From CAZCAC01 sp964496575 (lineage in GTDB: Bacteria > Planctomycetota > UBA1135 > GCA-002686595), in assembly GCA_964496575.1 (NCBI GenBank), contig CAZCAC010000041.1, positions 3,586 through 67,585 on the forward strand: a stretch of DNA of 64,000 nucleotides. Direction: 5' to 3'. Of this stretch, positions 18,623-27,339 are shown one piece after another (the first letter of the stretch is position 1; every line of letters begins with the position of its first letter). The translations under genes and the position numbers were made by a program. Below the pieces are notes generated by a model. The model worked only from the letters and a program-made list of their open reading frames with translations. It did no database searches and was not told the origin of the DNA.

Positions 18623-19612
18623 ATGGCGAGGAAGAAGAGGGCACTGATCACCGGGCTGACGGGCCAGGACGGCTCGTACCTGGCGGAGTTCCTGCTCGAG
18701 AAGGGCTACAAGGTCTACGGTATGGTCCGGCGGGCCAGCACCGAGAACTTCACCAGGGTTGCGCACATCCGCAACCGGATCGAGATCGTGCAGGGCGACC
18801 TGCACGACCAGCTCTCCCTGATCGATCTCCTGAAGACGGTCAAGCCGGACGAGGTGTACAACCTCGGCGCACAGAGCTTCGTCCCCACCAGCTGGAACCA
18901 GCCGATCCTGACCGGTGAGGTGACCGCCCTGGGCGCCGCCCGGATGCTCGAGGCGATCCGGGTCGCGGGCCAGGGAGTGCGCTACTACCAGGCCTCCAGC
19001 TCGGAGATGTTCGGCAAGGTCACGAAGACGCCGCAGGACGAGAAGACGCGCTTGCACCCGAGGAGCCCGTACGGCGTGGCCAAGGTGTACGGGCACTGGA
19101 TCACGATCAACTACCGCGAGAGCTACGACATGTACGCTTGCAGCGGGATCCTGTTCAACCACGAGTCGCCGCGGCGCGGGCGCGAGTTCGTCACCCGAAA
19201 GATCTCGTACGGTGTGGCGCTGATCAAGCACGGCCTGGCGAAGGAACTGCGCCTCGGCAACCTCGACGCGAAGCGGGACTGGGGTTTCGCGGGTGACTAC
19301 GTCGAGGCAATGTGGAAGATGCTGCAGCAGAAGAAGGCCGACGACTTCGTCATTGCCACCGGGCAGACGCAGTCGGTGCGTAAGTTCTGCCAGCTGGCCT
19401 TCGCTCGGGCGGGGCTCGACTATCGCGACTACGTGAAGGTCGACCCGAAGTTCTACCGGCCGGCCGAGGTTCGCCTGCTGAAGGGCGATGCGAGCAAGGC
19501 GGCGCGCGTCCTGAAGTGGAAGCCCAAGGTCAGCTTCCGCGAGCTGGTCGAGATGATGGTCGACTCGGACCTCGCGGTCGTTGCCGAACGAAAGGAACGG
19601 GGCGAGCTGTGA
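18623..19612 (+). CDS. gmd: GDP-mannose 4,6-dehydratase
   Basis: A 329-residue short-chain dehydrogenase-type enzyme converting GDP-mannose to GDP-4-keto-6-deoxymannose. The Rossmann motif TGLTGQDGSYL, the QASSSEMFGKV active-site Ser region, the YGVAKVYGHWITINYRESY catalytic Tyr/Lys, and the family-specific FNHESPRRG are all present. An AGGTGAGCG-type ribosome site precedes ATG 18623. It is first of three overlapping genes that supply and use deoxymannose-type sugars for surface glycan. Confidence 0.93.
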   Translation: MARKKRALITGLTGQDGSYLAEFLLEKGYKVYGMVRRASTENFTRVAHIRNRIEIVQGDLHDQLSLIDLLKTVKPDEVYNLGAQSFVPTSWNQPILTGEVTALGAARMLEAIRVAGQGVRYYQASSSEMFGKVTKTPQDEKTRLHPRSPYGVAKVYGHWITINYRESYDMYACSGILFNHESPRRGREFVTRKISYGVALIKHGLAKELRLGNLDAKRDWGFAGDYVEAMWKMLQQKKADDFVIATGQTQSVRKFCQLAFARAGLDYRDYVKVDPKFYRPAEVRLLKGDASKAARVLKWKPKVSFRELVEMMVDSDLAVVAERKERGEL

Positions 19613-20535
19613 AACGGGTGCTGGTCACCGGTAGCGAAGGGTTCGTCGGCCCATACCTCCTGGACGAGCTCGCGACTCACGGGTACGAAGTCGCGGGTCT
19701 GGACCGAGACAGGGAGGCCGTGCTCGAGGGCCGGTCCCTCTTCTTCGACGCGGACCTGCGCGATCCCGCGGCGCTGTGGATGGCGGTGGAAGCGTTCCAG
19801 CCCGACGGGGTCATACACCTCGCTGCGATCAGCGACGTCGCGCTGTCGTTCAAGAACCCCGACCTGGTTCGCGAGGTCAACGTGACCGGCACCGAGAACC
19901 TCTTCCAGGCAGTACTCGGAGTGGGTGGTGCGAGCCGGATGCTGCTGGTCGGCAGCGCCTACGAGTACGGGATTCCCGAGACGCTCCCGATCGTCGAGGA
20001 TCATCCGCTCCGGCCGGGCAATCCCTACGCCGAATCGAAGGTGGAGGCGGAGCGGATCACGTTGAGCCACGGAAAGGCGATCGACGTGCTGATCGCGCGC
20101 AGCTTCAACCACACCGGACCGGGCCAGACCGAGGAGTTCGTGCTCTCGTCGTTCGCCGCGCAGATCGCGCGAATCGAGCGGGGGCGGCAGGATCCGGTGA
20201 TCTCGGTGGGCAACCTCGAGGTGGAGCGCGACTTTCTCGACGTGCGCGACGTGGCGCGGGCGTATCGGCTGCTGCTGGAGAAGGGGCGCAGCGGGGTCGC
20301 CTACAACGTCTCGAGCGGGGTAGCCCACCGGATCAGCGACTTGCTCGCCCAGTTGATCGGGCTCGGAACGACCGAGATCGAGGTGGTGAGCGACCCGGAC
20401 CGTCTGCGCCCGGTCGAGCTTCCGGTCCTGCAGGGAAGCCACGAGCGGCTGACCGCGGACACCGGATGGGAGCCGGAGATCGAGATGGCGGAGACGCTCG
20501 AGAACCTGCTCGGTTACTGGAGGGAGCGAGCGTGA
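19609..20535 (+). CDS. GDP-4-keto-6-deoxymannose reductase-like epimerase/dehydratase
   Basis: A 308-residue NAD(P)-binding sugar reductase beginning at GTG 19609 in a GTGA overlap with gmd. The N-terminus RVLVTGSEGFVGPYLL is the Rossmann motif. GSAYEYG and NPYAESKVEAER provide the catalytic Ser/Tyr/Lys, and RSFNHTGPGQ is typical of RMD. Placement after gmd strongly suggests it completes GDP-rhamnose synthesis. A GDP-6-deoxytalose product is possible instead. Confidence 0.85.
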   Translation: MKRVLVTGSEGFVGPYLLDELATHGYEVAGLDRDREAVLEGRSLFFDADLRDPAALWMAVEAFQPDGVIHLAAISDVALSFKNPDLVREVNVTGTENLFQAVLGVGGASRMLLVGSAYEYGIPETLPIVEDHPLRPGNPYAESKVEAERITLSHGKAIDVLIARSFNHTGPGQTEEFVLSSFAAQIARIERGRQDPVISVGNLEVERDFLDVRDVARAYRLLLEKGRSGVAYNVSSGVAHRISDLLAQLIGLGTTEIEVVSDPDRLRPVELPVLQGSHERLTADTGWEPEIEMAETLENLLGYWRERA

Positions 20536-21650
20536 AGAAGGCCTGCATCGTCCTCCCGACGTACAACGAGCGCGAGAACGTCGAGAAGCTGATCCCCGAG
20601 ATTCAGGCGGTGTTCGCCGGCATCGACGGCTGGGAGATGCAGATCCTCGTCGTCGACGACAACAGCCCCGACGGCACGGGGGACGAGGTGCGGCGGCTGA
20701 TGGAGCGGTTCGACAACGTCGAGCTGCTCGAGGGCGAGAAGCAGGGCCTCGGCGTCGCCTACCAGCGCGGATTCAGGCATGTGATGGAACGCGTCGACGT
20801 CGTGTTCTGCATGGACGCCGATTTCTCGCACCCCCCGGCTCAGATCCCCGAGTTCCTCGCGCAGATCGACGAGGGCCACACCTTCGTCATCGGCAGCCGC
20901 TACATCCCGGGCGGCGGCACGCCGGACTGGAGCTGGCACCGCAAGGTACTGAGCTTCGGCGGCAACGTCTTCGCGCGCTTCGTCGCGGGTCTCTACAAGG
21001 TGCACGACTGCACTTCGGGCTTCCGGGCGATCGATACCGAGCTCTTGCGCCGGATCGATTTCTCCTCTCTCGAAACCCGGGGCTACGCGTTCCTGACCAC
21101 GCTCCTCTACGAGGCGTACACCAAGGGCGCGAAGCTGAAGGAGATCCCGCTGGTCTTCATCGACCGCCAGCACGGCGAGACGAAGCTGACCTGGAGCGAC
21201 ATCATCCAGTTCTTCTTCAACTCCTGGCGGATCCGGCTGAAGAACTCGAAGCGGATGGTGAAGTTCGGCATCGTCGGCGGCTCGGGGATCGTGGTCAACC
21301 TCGCGGTGTTCAACGCGGTGAAGGCACTGCTCTACTCCGGCGTGGGCCAGAGCCACGGAACCCTGCTCACCTCGAGCCTCGCCGGGGACGAGCTCTCGAT
21401 CATCTGGAACTTCATCCTCAACCACAAGTGGACCTTCCGCGACTCGACCAACGACTCGCACATCCTGCGGAAGCTGCTGAATTTCCACGTCGTGGCGATC
21501 ATGAGCGTGGTGGTCAACAACACCTTCCTCTTCGTCCTGCACACTCAATTCGGGATGTGGGATACGCTGGCCAAGCTGATCGGGATCCTGGTGGCGTTCG
21601 TGGTGAACTACTTCGGGAACGCGCGGTGGACGTGGCGGGAGAGGATTTGA
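20532..21650 (+). CDS. Polyprenol-phosphate mannosyltransferase (DPM1-like) fused to GtrA membrane domain
   Basis: A 372-residue protein from GTG 20532 (GTGA overlap). Residues 1-235 are a GT2 domain of the dolichyl-phosphate-mannose synthase type: CIVLPTYNERENVEKLIP, VVDDNSPDGTGDEV, MDADFSHPP (DxD-like metal site), GSRYIPGG and CTSGFRAID. Residues about 245-370 are a four-helix GtrA domain (FGIVGGSGIVVNLAVFN, WNFILNHKWTF, YFGNARWTWRE). It probably charges a lipid carrier with a sugar for flipping and surface glycosylation. The gene is the last of the gmd operon and convergent with 21676-22611. Confidence 0.88.
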   Translation: MKKACIVLPTYNERENVEKLIPEIQAVFAGIDGWEMQILVVDDNSPDGTGDEVRRLMERFDNVELLEGEKQGLGVAYQRGFRHVMERVDVVFCMDADFSHPPAQIPEFLAQIDEGHTFVIGSRYIPGGGTPDWSWHRKVLSFGGNVFARFVAGLYKVHDCTSGFRAIDTELLRRIDFSSLETRGYAFLTTLLYEAYTKGAKLKEIPLVFIDRQHGETKLTWSDIIQFFFNSWRIRLKNSKRMVKFGIVGGSGIVVNLAVFNAVKALLYSGVGQSHGTLLTSSLAGDELSIIWNFILNHKWTFRDSTNDSHILRKLLNFHVVAIMSVVVNNTFLFVLHTQFGMWDTLAKLIGILVAFVVNYFGNARWTWRERI

Positions 21651-21675
21651 GGGGAGCTGTCGGGGGACGCCGCCT

Positions 21676-22611
21676 CTAGCGCGCCCCCTTCCTCACCGGC
21701 CCCACGTACCCCGTGCTGACCACGACATCGTCGTAGTACACCGTGTTCGACTTCCTGGCCTCGTGCAGATACAGCCCGAGGTTGAAGCGCTTGATCCGCA
21801 ACCGTTCGGTCGTGCGCCAGCGGAATCCCTTCCAGTGCATGTACAGCTCGCCGTCGATCCAGGCAGCCATCTCGCCATCCGCCTCGCCCACGGTGTTGAC
21901 CCGGATCATCTGCTCGAGGCAGACCCACTTGCCACGCTTCGGGACGACGCGCTTCTTCTCGGGAGGCTCGAGCATGTTGCCCCAGTAGTTACCGTCGCGC
22001 CCCTTCTTCATGTCCATCCAGTACGTGTAGAGGAACATGTAGCCGGGGGAGTCGGTCCTGCCCCACTCGCGCCAGGGTTCGAAGCCGGCGTTGAAGCTGT
22101 CGTCGCCGTCTGGCCGCACACCGGCCTTGCCCATCTCGTCCCACTTGCCGTCGCTCGCGACTCCGGCGAGACCACCACCGACGTGGTGCAGGTTGCCCTG
22201 GTCGTAGTCCTCGGGAAACAGGATGTAGCGGCGGAAGTACACGCAGTCGTGTCCCTCCTTTCCGAGCCAGCCGGTGACGCCGGCCGCCGCTGACCCTTCC
22301 TCGCGCGCCGGCGTGGTCAGCTTCAGCGCGCCCCGCCCTCCGTGGGCGAGCTCCGGATCCAGCGCGATCGTCGTGCGCCCGTCGTCCCGCCCGTGGATGT
22401 CGAAGTAGCGGTCGAGCGACGCCTCCGTCTCGAAGCCATCCTCGAAGAGGATCTTCCCGGGGGTCTGGAGAGCGGCGAGGGTCTTCTCGTCCCCGGACGT
22501 CGCCGCCGTGACGTCGCGCGGATAGGGCGGCGCCTCGGACTCCGGTGACCCTTCCTGGTCGTGGACGAGGACGAGTGGAAACAGGCAGAGCAGCGAGAGC
22601 AAACGCAACAT
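21676..22611 (-). CDS. Secreted polysaccharide-lyase-like (PL14-type) protein
   Basis: A 311-residue protein with a signal peptide (MLRLLSLLCLFPLVLVHDQ). The body is a jelly-roll-like fold beginning ILFEDGFETEASLDRYFD, with YFRRYILFPEDYD, NLHHVGGGLAG, MFLYTYWMDMKKG and a C-terminal YLHEARKSNTVYYDDVVVS. The KxNTVYYDDVVVS ending is reminiscent of PL14 alginate or glucuronan lyases, but I cannot place catalytic residues with certainty. It is likely secreted and acts on extracellular polysaccharide. Confidence 0.55.
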   Translation of the reverse strand: MLRLLSLLCLFPLVLVHDQEGSPESEAPPYPRDVTAATSGDEKTLAALQTPGKILFEDGFETEASLDRYFDIHGRDDGRTTIALDPELAHGGRGALKLTTPAREEGSAAAGVTGWLGKEGHDCVYFRRYILFPEDYDQGNLHHVGGGLAGVASDGKWDEMGKAGVRPDGDDSFNAGFEPWREWGRTDSPGYMFLYTYWMDMKKGRDGNYWGNMLEPPEKKRVVPKRGKWVCLEQMIRVNTVGEADGEMAAWIDGELYMHWKGFRWRTTERLRIKRFNLGLYLHEARKSNTVYYDDVVVSTGYVGPVRKGAR

Positions 22612-22712
22612 GTCGAGTCATCCTGAGGCGGACATCGTAGCACCGTCTTCGATTCGCCGAGGCCTGGACCGGAGATGGAGTCCCACCACCAGTCCGGGTC
22701 GGCCTGCCCCCC

Positions 22713-24305
22713 CTAACGCGTCACCTCGCGCACCTCGAGCCTCGCCCCTTCCTCACCGACCGCCACGGGTAGCCCATCGAGGAGCGCACCTCCCGCCAGC
22801 ACCTCGCTCGTCGCCTCGCCCCCATGGCGGTACCTCACCTCGTACGTCCCCTCGCCCTCCACCACGAACCACTCCGGAAACTGGTTGAGCCGCGCGTAGT
22901 CCGTGGGAATGCCGAAGTACTCCCGGTGCCGCGCGCGGTCGAAGACCAGCCGGCCCTTCCAGGGCCAGCGGGAGCGCAGGCCGAGGTACAGCACGCCGTC
23001 CTCCTCCACCGCCCCCAGGGAAAGATCCGCGCGCCACGGCTCCACGCGGCAGCCGCGGCTCTTCCACAACGCAACCAGGATCGCCGTCCGCGCGTAGTTC
23101 CCGTCCCCGTGCCATCCGGCGACCACACCGTCGTCCTCCTGCTTCGCCAGGAGGTGCAGCGTCTCATGCTCGACCCACTCGAACGCGCGGTCCACCGGAA
23201 TTCGGTTCAGGAGGTTCAGCCCGCTCTCGATCGAATCGGCGTAGCCGTCGGCAATGTCCCCCTCCCACGGATAGCCGGTGTGCTCGTGCACGTGCTCCAG
23301 CGCGAAGCGCACGGCCTCCCGGTAGGGCTCGTGGTCGTCCACCTCCGCCACGGTGAGGTAGGCGTTGTAGTCGTAGCCCCAGTTGTCGGTGAGCTCCTCG
23401 TTGAGCACGGTCCCCTTCACCGGATCGATCTTCATGTAGAACAATCCGTTCTCGTTGCGCCCCACCTCGAGCACGCGGTCGAGCAGCTCGTGCATCGGCG
23501 CCCGGTAGCGCTCGTGGCGCCCGGGATCGGTCTTCGCCGCCAGGTAGTAGACCTCCGACAGACCGCCGATCACCTCGCAACCGTGGTCGTCCAGCGAGAG
23601 CTGTGCCCCGCGTGTCGGCAGCTTCTCGAACAGGAAGTAGTCGCCGTAGCGGAACGCGATCTCGCGATACCGCTCCTCCCCGGTCCTCCAGTACAGCCTG
23701 GAGAGAATCTGCATCAGCTCCCCCCCCACCTCGTGATCGGCGGCCGGCAGCACCCCGACCGGCGTCTCCACGGAGGCGTGGTCGAGGATCGAATCGACCA
23801 GGGCGATCATCCGCTCGCTCCAGGGGCTCGGCCCCAGCCACTCGGTCAACGGCATCAGCCCGTCCTTGACGTACTCCGAGCTGTCGAAGATGGAACGCAC
23901 GAGATCCGGCTCCTCGAACCGCCACCCCTGCTTCGAGAAGGAGTAGTCGTCCACCAGCGCGTCGATCCGACTGGTCAGCCGCGTCTCCGTCCGCAGCATC
24001 TCCCGCATCCGCCCCTCGAACAGCGAACGATCGGTCAGCGAGGCGGTCAGCACCATGAACGCGTAGTTGTCCGCCGCCGAGTCCTTGCCGTTCCAGTAGT
24101 CGCGGCTGCGATTCAGATTGCGGGGGATCAGCCCGGTCACCGGATCGGCGTGCGCCAGCCAGCCGCGCACGTAGTCTCGGCAGTGGACGAGGCACTTCCG
24201 GGCGAGCTCGCCGTCGCGTTCGGTCCGTTTCCAGATGGACGGCTCCTGTCCGGCGGCGGTACCGATCGAAGCGGAGAAAACCAGGGTGAGGAAGAGGAGT
24301 CTCAT
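22713..24305 (-). CDS. Secreted alpha-toroid protein, possible glycan enzyme
   Basis: A 530-residue protein starting at ATG 24305 with a signal peptide (MRLLFLTLVFSASIGTAAGQ). The rest is rich in long helices with recurrent Trp, Tyr and His patches (HCRDYVRGWLAHADP, NWGYDYNAYLTVAEVDDH, GVVAGWHGDGNYARTAILV). That suits an (alpha/alpha)6 toroid such as those of glycoside hydrolases or lyases. A short beta domain ends the protein. I do not recognise the family. The frame continues far upstream but that part is antisense to trpF and trpB and is not coding. It is divergent from the trpF operon. Confidence 0.65.
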   Translation of the reverse strand: MRLLFLTLVFSASIGTAAGQEPSIWKRTERDGELARKCLVHCRDYVRGWLAHADPVTGLIPRNLNRSRDYWNGKDSAADNYAFMVLTASLTDRSLFEGRMREMLRTETRLTSRIDALVDDYSFSKQGWRFEEPDLVRSIFDSSEYVKDGLMPLTEWLGPSPWSERMIALVDSILDHASVETPVGVLPAADHEVGGELMQILSRLYWRTGEERYREIAFRYGDYFLFEKLPTRGAQLSLDDHGCEVIGGLSEVYYLAAKTDPGRHERYRAPMHELLDRVLEVGRNENGLFYMKIDPVKGTVLNEELTDNWGYDYNAYLTVAEVDDHEPYREAVRFALEHVHEHTGYPWEGDIADGYADSIESGLNLLNRIPVDRAFEWVEHETLHLLAKQEDDGVVAGWHGDGNYARTAILVALWKSRGCRVEPWRADLSLGAVEEDGVLYLGLRSRWPWKGRLVFDRARHREYFGIPTDYARLNQFPEWFVVEGEGTYEVRYRHGGEATSEVLAGGALLDGLPVAVGEEGARLEVREVTR

Positions 24306-24465
24306 CGTGTTCGTTCTCGTCAGGAGCGGCTCGGTCGGGGCAGCCTCCCATCCTAGCCCTCGCCCGGATCGGAATCTCACCGAGGCCCGCCAGGGAAGTG
24401 GAGCTCCGAGGCTCGACGGCGGGGCCCTTCGGGTAACATTCGCGCCCGCCCCGGTGCGCACCCGA
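24306..24465. promoter_or_regulatory. Divergent promoter region for the trpF operon and toroid gene
   Basis: This 160-base spacer lies between two outward-facing starts. It must carry the promoter of trpFBA-aroQ-aroF and probably that of the secreted toroid gene. I saw no Trp-rich leader ORF and no clear attenuator. Confidence 0.35.
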
Positions 24466-25116
24466 ATGGCCTCGACCAGCGACATCCACCTACCCGAGAT
24501 CAAGGTCTGCGGGCTGACCCGGGCGGAGGACGTCGCGGTCGCGCTCGAAGCGGGAGCCGAGGCGCTGGGCTTCGTCTTCCACCCCCCCTCCCCTCGCTCG
24601 ATCGAGCCGGCCACCGCGGCCGAGCTGGTCGCCGGCCTCCCCCCGGAGATCCTCACCGTCGCCGTCGTGGTCGACATCGAGCCCCCGGCCGCCGCCGAGC
24701 TCCTCGAGACCACCTCGCTGCGCGCCCTCCAGCTCTGCGGCCCGCAGGATCCGGCGGACTGGCGTGACTTCCAGTGCCCCCTCCTCCGCCGCCTCGGCGT
24801 CGAGGCCGCCGCCGTCCAGGAGCTGGGAAAGTGGGCCTCCACGGCCGCGGGTTTCGTCCTCGACCACCCCGCCAGCGCCGGCGGGAGCGGACAACGAGTA
24901 GATCCCGAGATCGCGGCCGACCTCGCCCGGCGCGCCCCCTGCCTGCTGGCCGGCGGGCTCGACCCCGAGAACGTCGCCGCCGCCATCCGCGCCGTGCGCC
25001 CCCGCGGCGTCGACGCCTCCTCCCGACTCGAATCCAGCCCCGGCCAGAAGGACCCGACCCGGGTCCGCGACTTCGTCCGGGGCGCTCTCTCGACCTTCCA
25101 GGAGCTCAACCGATGA
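24466..25116 (+). CDS. trpF: Phosphoribosylanthranilate isomerase
   Basis: A 216-residue TIM-barrel isomerase acting between trpD and trpC in the pathway. KVCGLTRAEDV contains the catalytic Cys, GFVFHPPSPRSI follows, and the phosphate loop is GGLDPENV. GVDASSRLESSPGQKD is the C-terminal signature, close to the usual GVDVSSGVE. ATG 24466 is preferred; an in-frame GTG lies 12 bases earlier. It overlaps trpB by ATGA. Confidence 0.92.
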   Translation: MASTSDIHLPEIKVCGLTRAEDVAVALEAGAEALGFVFHPPSPRSIEPATAAELVAGLPPEILTVAVVVDIEPPAAAELLETTSLRALQLCGPQDPADWRDFQCPLLRRLGVEAAAVQELGKWASTAAGFVLDHPASAGGSGQRVDPEIAADLARRAPCLLAGGLDPENVAAAIRAVRPRGVDASSRLESSPGQKDPTRVRDFVRGALSTFQELNR

Positions 25117-26300
25117 CCCACTCGACCTTCGCGGCGCCGACCCGCTTCGGCGAGTACGGGGGCGCCTTCGCGCCCGAGACGCTGATGGCCTCGCTCCTGG
25201 AGCTGGAAGCGGCGTGGCTCGAAGCGAGCGACGACGACGCCTTCCGCGACGAGCTCGGCGGCCTCCTCGCGAACTACGCCGGCCGCCCCACCCCGCTCAC
25301 CTTCGCCCGGCGCCTCTCCGAGGAGCTCGGCCTCGAGGTCTGGCTCAAGCGCGAGGACCTGCTCCACACCGGCGCGCACAAACTGAACAACTCCCTCGGC
25401 CAGGCGCTGCTCGCCAAGCGCATGGGCAAGACGCGCATCCTCGCCGAGACCGGCGCGGGGCAGCACGGCGTCGCCACCGCCACCGTGTGCGCGCTGCTCG
25501 GACTCGAGTGCGTCGTCTACATGGGCAAGGTCGACGCCGAGCGCCAGCGCCCGAACCTCCTGCGCATGGAGCTGCTCGGCGCGCGCGTCGAGATCGTCGA
25601 GCAGGGGCAAGCGACGCTCAAGGACGCGATCAACGAAGCGCTCCGCGCCTGGGTCAGCGATCCGACGGCCCACTACCTCCTCGGCTCCGCGCTGGGGCCC
25701 CACCCCTTCCCCGGCATCGTAGCCGACTTCCAGTCGGTGATCGGCCGGGAAGCGCGGGAGCAGTGGCAGACCCTCGCCGGCGGTCTCCCCGAGGCGGTCA
25801 TCGCGTGCGTCGGAGGCGGCAGCAACGCGATCGGGATCTTCCGCGGCTTCGTCGAGAACGAAGCGATCGAGCTGATCGGCGTCGAGGCGGGTGGGCGCGG
25901 CATCGAGACCGGTGAGCACGCCGCCCGCTTCGAGGGCGGCGCACCCGGAGTCCTCCACGGCTGCTACACGTGGCTCCTGCAGGACGAGGACGGGCTGATC
26001 CTCCCCACCCACAGCGTCAGCGCCGGCCTCGACTACGCCGCGATCGGCCCCGAGCACGCCGAGCTCCAGGAGCTGGGGCGGGCGAAGTACGTCTCCTGCA
26101 CCGACGACGAAGCGCTGCGCGCGTTCGAGGCGCTCTCCCTGCTCGAGGGCATCCTCCCCGCGCTGGAGAGCAGTCACGCGCTGGGCTGGATCATGGAGCA
26201 GCGCCAGGAGCTCGCCGGCCGGCGCGTGCTGGTCAACCTCTCGGGACGCGGCGACAAGGACCTCGACACCGTGGCCGGGCGGCGGGAGGTGAAGCGATGA
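25113..26300 (+). CDS. trpB: Tryptophan synthase beta subunit
   Basis: A 395-residue PLP enzyme condensing indole with serine. The PLP lysine is in TGAHKLNNSLGQALL, ETGAGQHGVATATVCALLG carries the catalytic Glu, the phosphate-binding loop is GGGSNAIGIF, and the C-terminal NLSGRGDKD is the Ser/PLP pyridine site. THSVSAGLDY is standard for TrpB1. It overlaps both neighbours by four bases. Confidence 0.96.
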   Translation: MTHSTFAAPTRFGEYGGAFAPETLMASLLELEAAWLEASDDDAFRDELGGLLANYAGRPTPLTFARRLSEELGLEVWLKREDLLHTGAHKLNNSLGQALLAKRMGKTRILAETGAGQHGVATATVCALLGLECVVYMGKVDAERQRPNLLRMELLGARVEIVEQGQATLKDAINEALRAWVSDPTAHYLLGSALGPHPFPGIVADFQSVIGREAREQWQTLAGGLPEAVIACVGGGSNAIGIFRGFVENEAIELIGVEAGGRGIETGEHAARFEGGAPGVLHGCYTWLLQDEDGLILPTHSVSAGLDYAAIGPEHAELQELGRAKYVSCTDDEALRAFEALSLLEGILPALESSHALGWIMEQRQELAGRRVLVNLSGRGDKDLDTVAGRREVKR

Positions 26301-27118
26301 GCACGAATCGACTGGAGAAGCGCCTCGCCGAGCTGCGCGCCGAAGGGAAGGCCGGCCTCGCGCCGTACGTCACCGCCGGCGACGGCGGCCTCGAGACCAC
26401 CCTCGCCGTCTTGCGCGCGATCGACGCCTGCGGCGCCTCGTGCGTTGAGCTCGGCGTACCGTTCACCGATCCGATCGCGGACGGGCCCGTCCTGCAGGCC
26501 GCGGCCCACCGAGCGCTCGAGGCGGGCACGACGCTGCGCGGGATCTTCCAGCTGGTCGCCGATCTGCGGAAGACGGGCAGCGAGCTGCCGGTCGCGCTCT
26601 TCTCCTACGCCAACCCGCTGGTACGCCTGGGCTGGAAGGACGCGGCAAGACTGTCCGCCGAGGCGGGCGTCGACGCCTGGCTGATCCCCGACCTGATCCC
26701 CGAAGAGGCGGAAGAGATGCGCGGCGCCGCGATCGAGCACGGTCTCGCCCCGATCTTCTTCGTCGCGCCGACCAGCTCCCCCGAGCGGATCGCCGCCGCC
26801 GCGGAGGCGAGCCGCGGGTTCCTCTACGTCATCGGGCGCGTCGGCGTCACCGGGAACCGGACCGAGCTCGACGGATCGACGCTCGAGTTCCTCGGAAGAG
26901 TGCGCGAGGCGTGCGACCTGCCGCTCGCGGTCGGCTTCGGACTGTCCACCCCCACCCAGGTCGCCGCGGTGACCCGGCACGCCGACCTGGCGATCGTCGG
27001 CAGCGCCTTCGTGCAGCGCATTCACGAGACCTGGCAGAGGGCGGGCCACTTCACCGGCGCCGCCGCGGAGGAAGCGATCGTCTACCTGAACGAGCTCAGC
27101 ACCGGACTGCAACGATGA
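26297..27118 (+). CDS. trpA: Tryptophan synthase alpha subunit
   Basis: A 273-residue TIM-barrel lyase that releases indole from indole-glycerol phosphate and channels it to TrpB. The catalytic Glu is in CVELGVPFTDPIADGP, the Asp follows in the same motif, LIPDLIPEEA is the loop-2 region, and the phosphate site is in VGFGLSTPTQV. ATG 26297 overlaps the trpB stop, and the trpA stop overlaps the next start. Confidence 0.95.
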   Translation: MSTNRLEKRLAELRAEGKAGLAPYVTAGDGGLETTLAVLRAIDACGASCVELGVPFTDPIADGPVLQAAAHRALEAGTTLRGIFQLVADLRKTGSELPVALFSYANPLVRLGWKDAARLSAEAGVDAWLIPDLIPEEAEEMRGAAIEHGLAPIFFVAPTSSPERIAAAAEASRGFLYVIGRVGVTGNRTELDGSTLEFLGRVREACDLPLAVGFGLSTPTQVAAVTRHADLAIVGSAFVQRIHETWQRAGHFTGAAAEEAIVYLNELSTGLQR

Positions 27119-27339
27119 ACTTCACCCTGAGACACCAGCTCACCCACCTCGATCGCACGATCGTGGAACTGCTCAATGAACGCGCCCGGCTGTGCGAACA
27201 GCTGGAGCCGGTCCAGGTCCAGCGGGAGGCGTGCGTCGACGACCTCCTGCGCCGCAGCCAGGGACCCTTCCCCGCGGACGCCTTGCGCGAGACCTTCGAG
27301 GCGATCGACCGCGGCTGCGGGGCGGGAGAGGCGCGATGA
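27115..27339 (+). CDS. Mini chorismate-mutase-like (AroQ) protein
   Basis: A 74-residue helical protein between trpA and DAHP synthase, overlapping both by ATGA. The opening LRHQLTHLDRTIVELLNERARL matches helix 1 of AroQ chorismate mutases with the conserved Arg, Asp and Arg residues. The chain is about 15-20 residues shorter than the family norm. The segment after helix 1 lacks the usual GKAK-type active-site Lys (here EPVQ). It may be an inactive, allosteric partner of the DAHP synthase next to it rather than a working mutase. The family assignment is moderately secure; activity is not. Confidence 0.65.
   Translation: MNFTLRHQLTHLDRTIVELLNERARLCEQLEPVQVQREACVDDLLRRSQGPFPADALRETFEAIDRGCGAGEAR

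Noticed and set aside
24306..26177. Extension of the secreted toroid frame to 1,154 residues
   Set aside because: The added part is antisense to trpF and trpB, is low-complexity Arg/Glu/Gly sequence, and precedes an obvious signal peptide at 24305.
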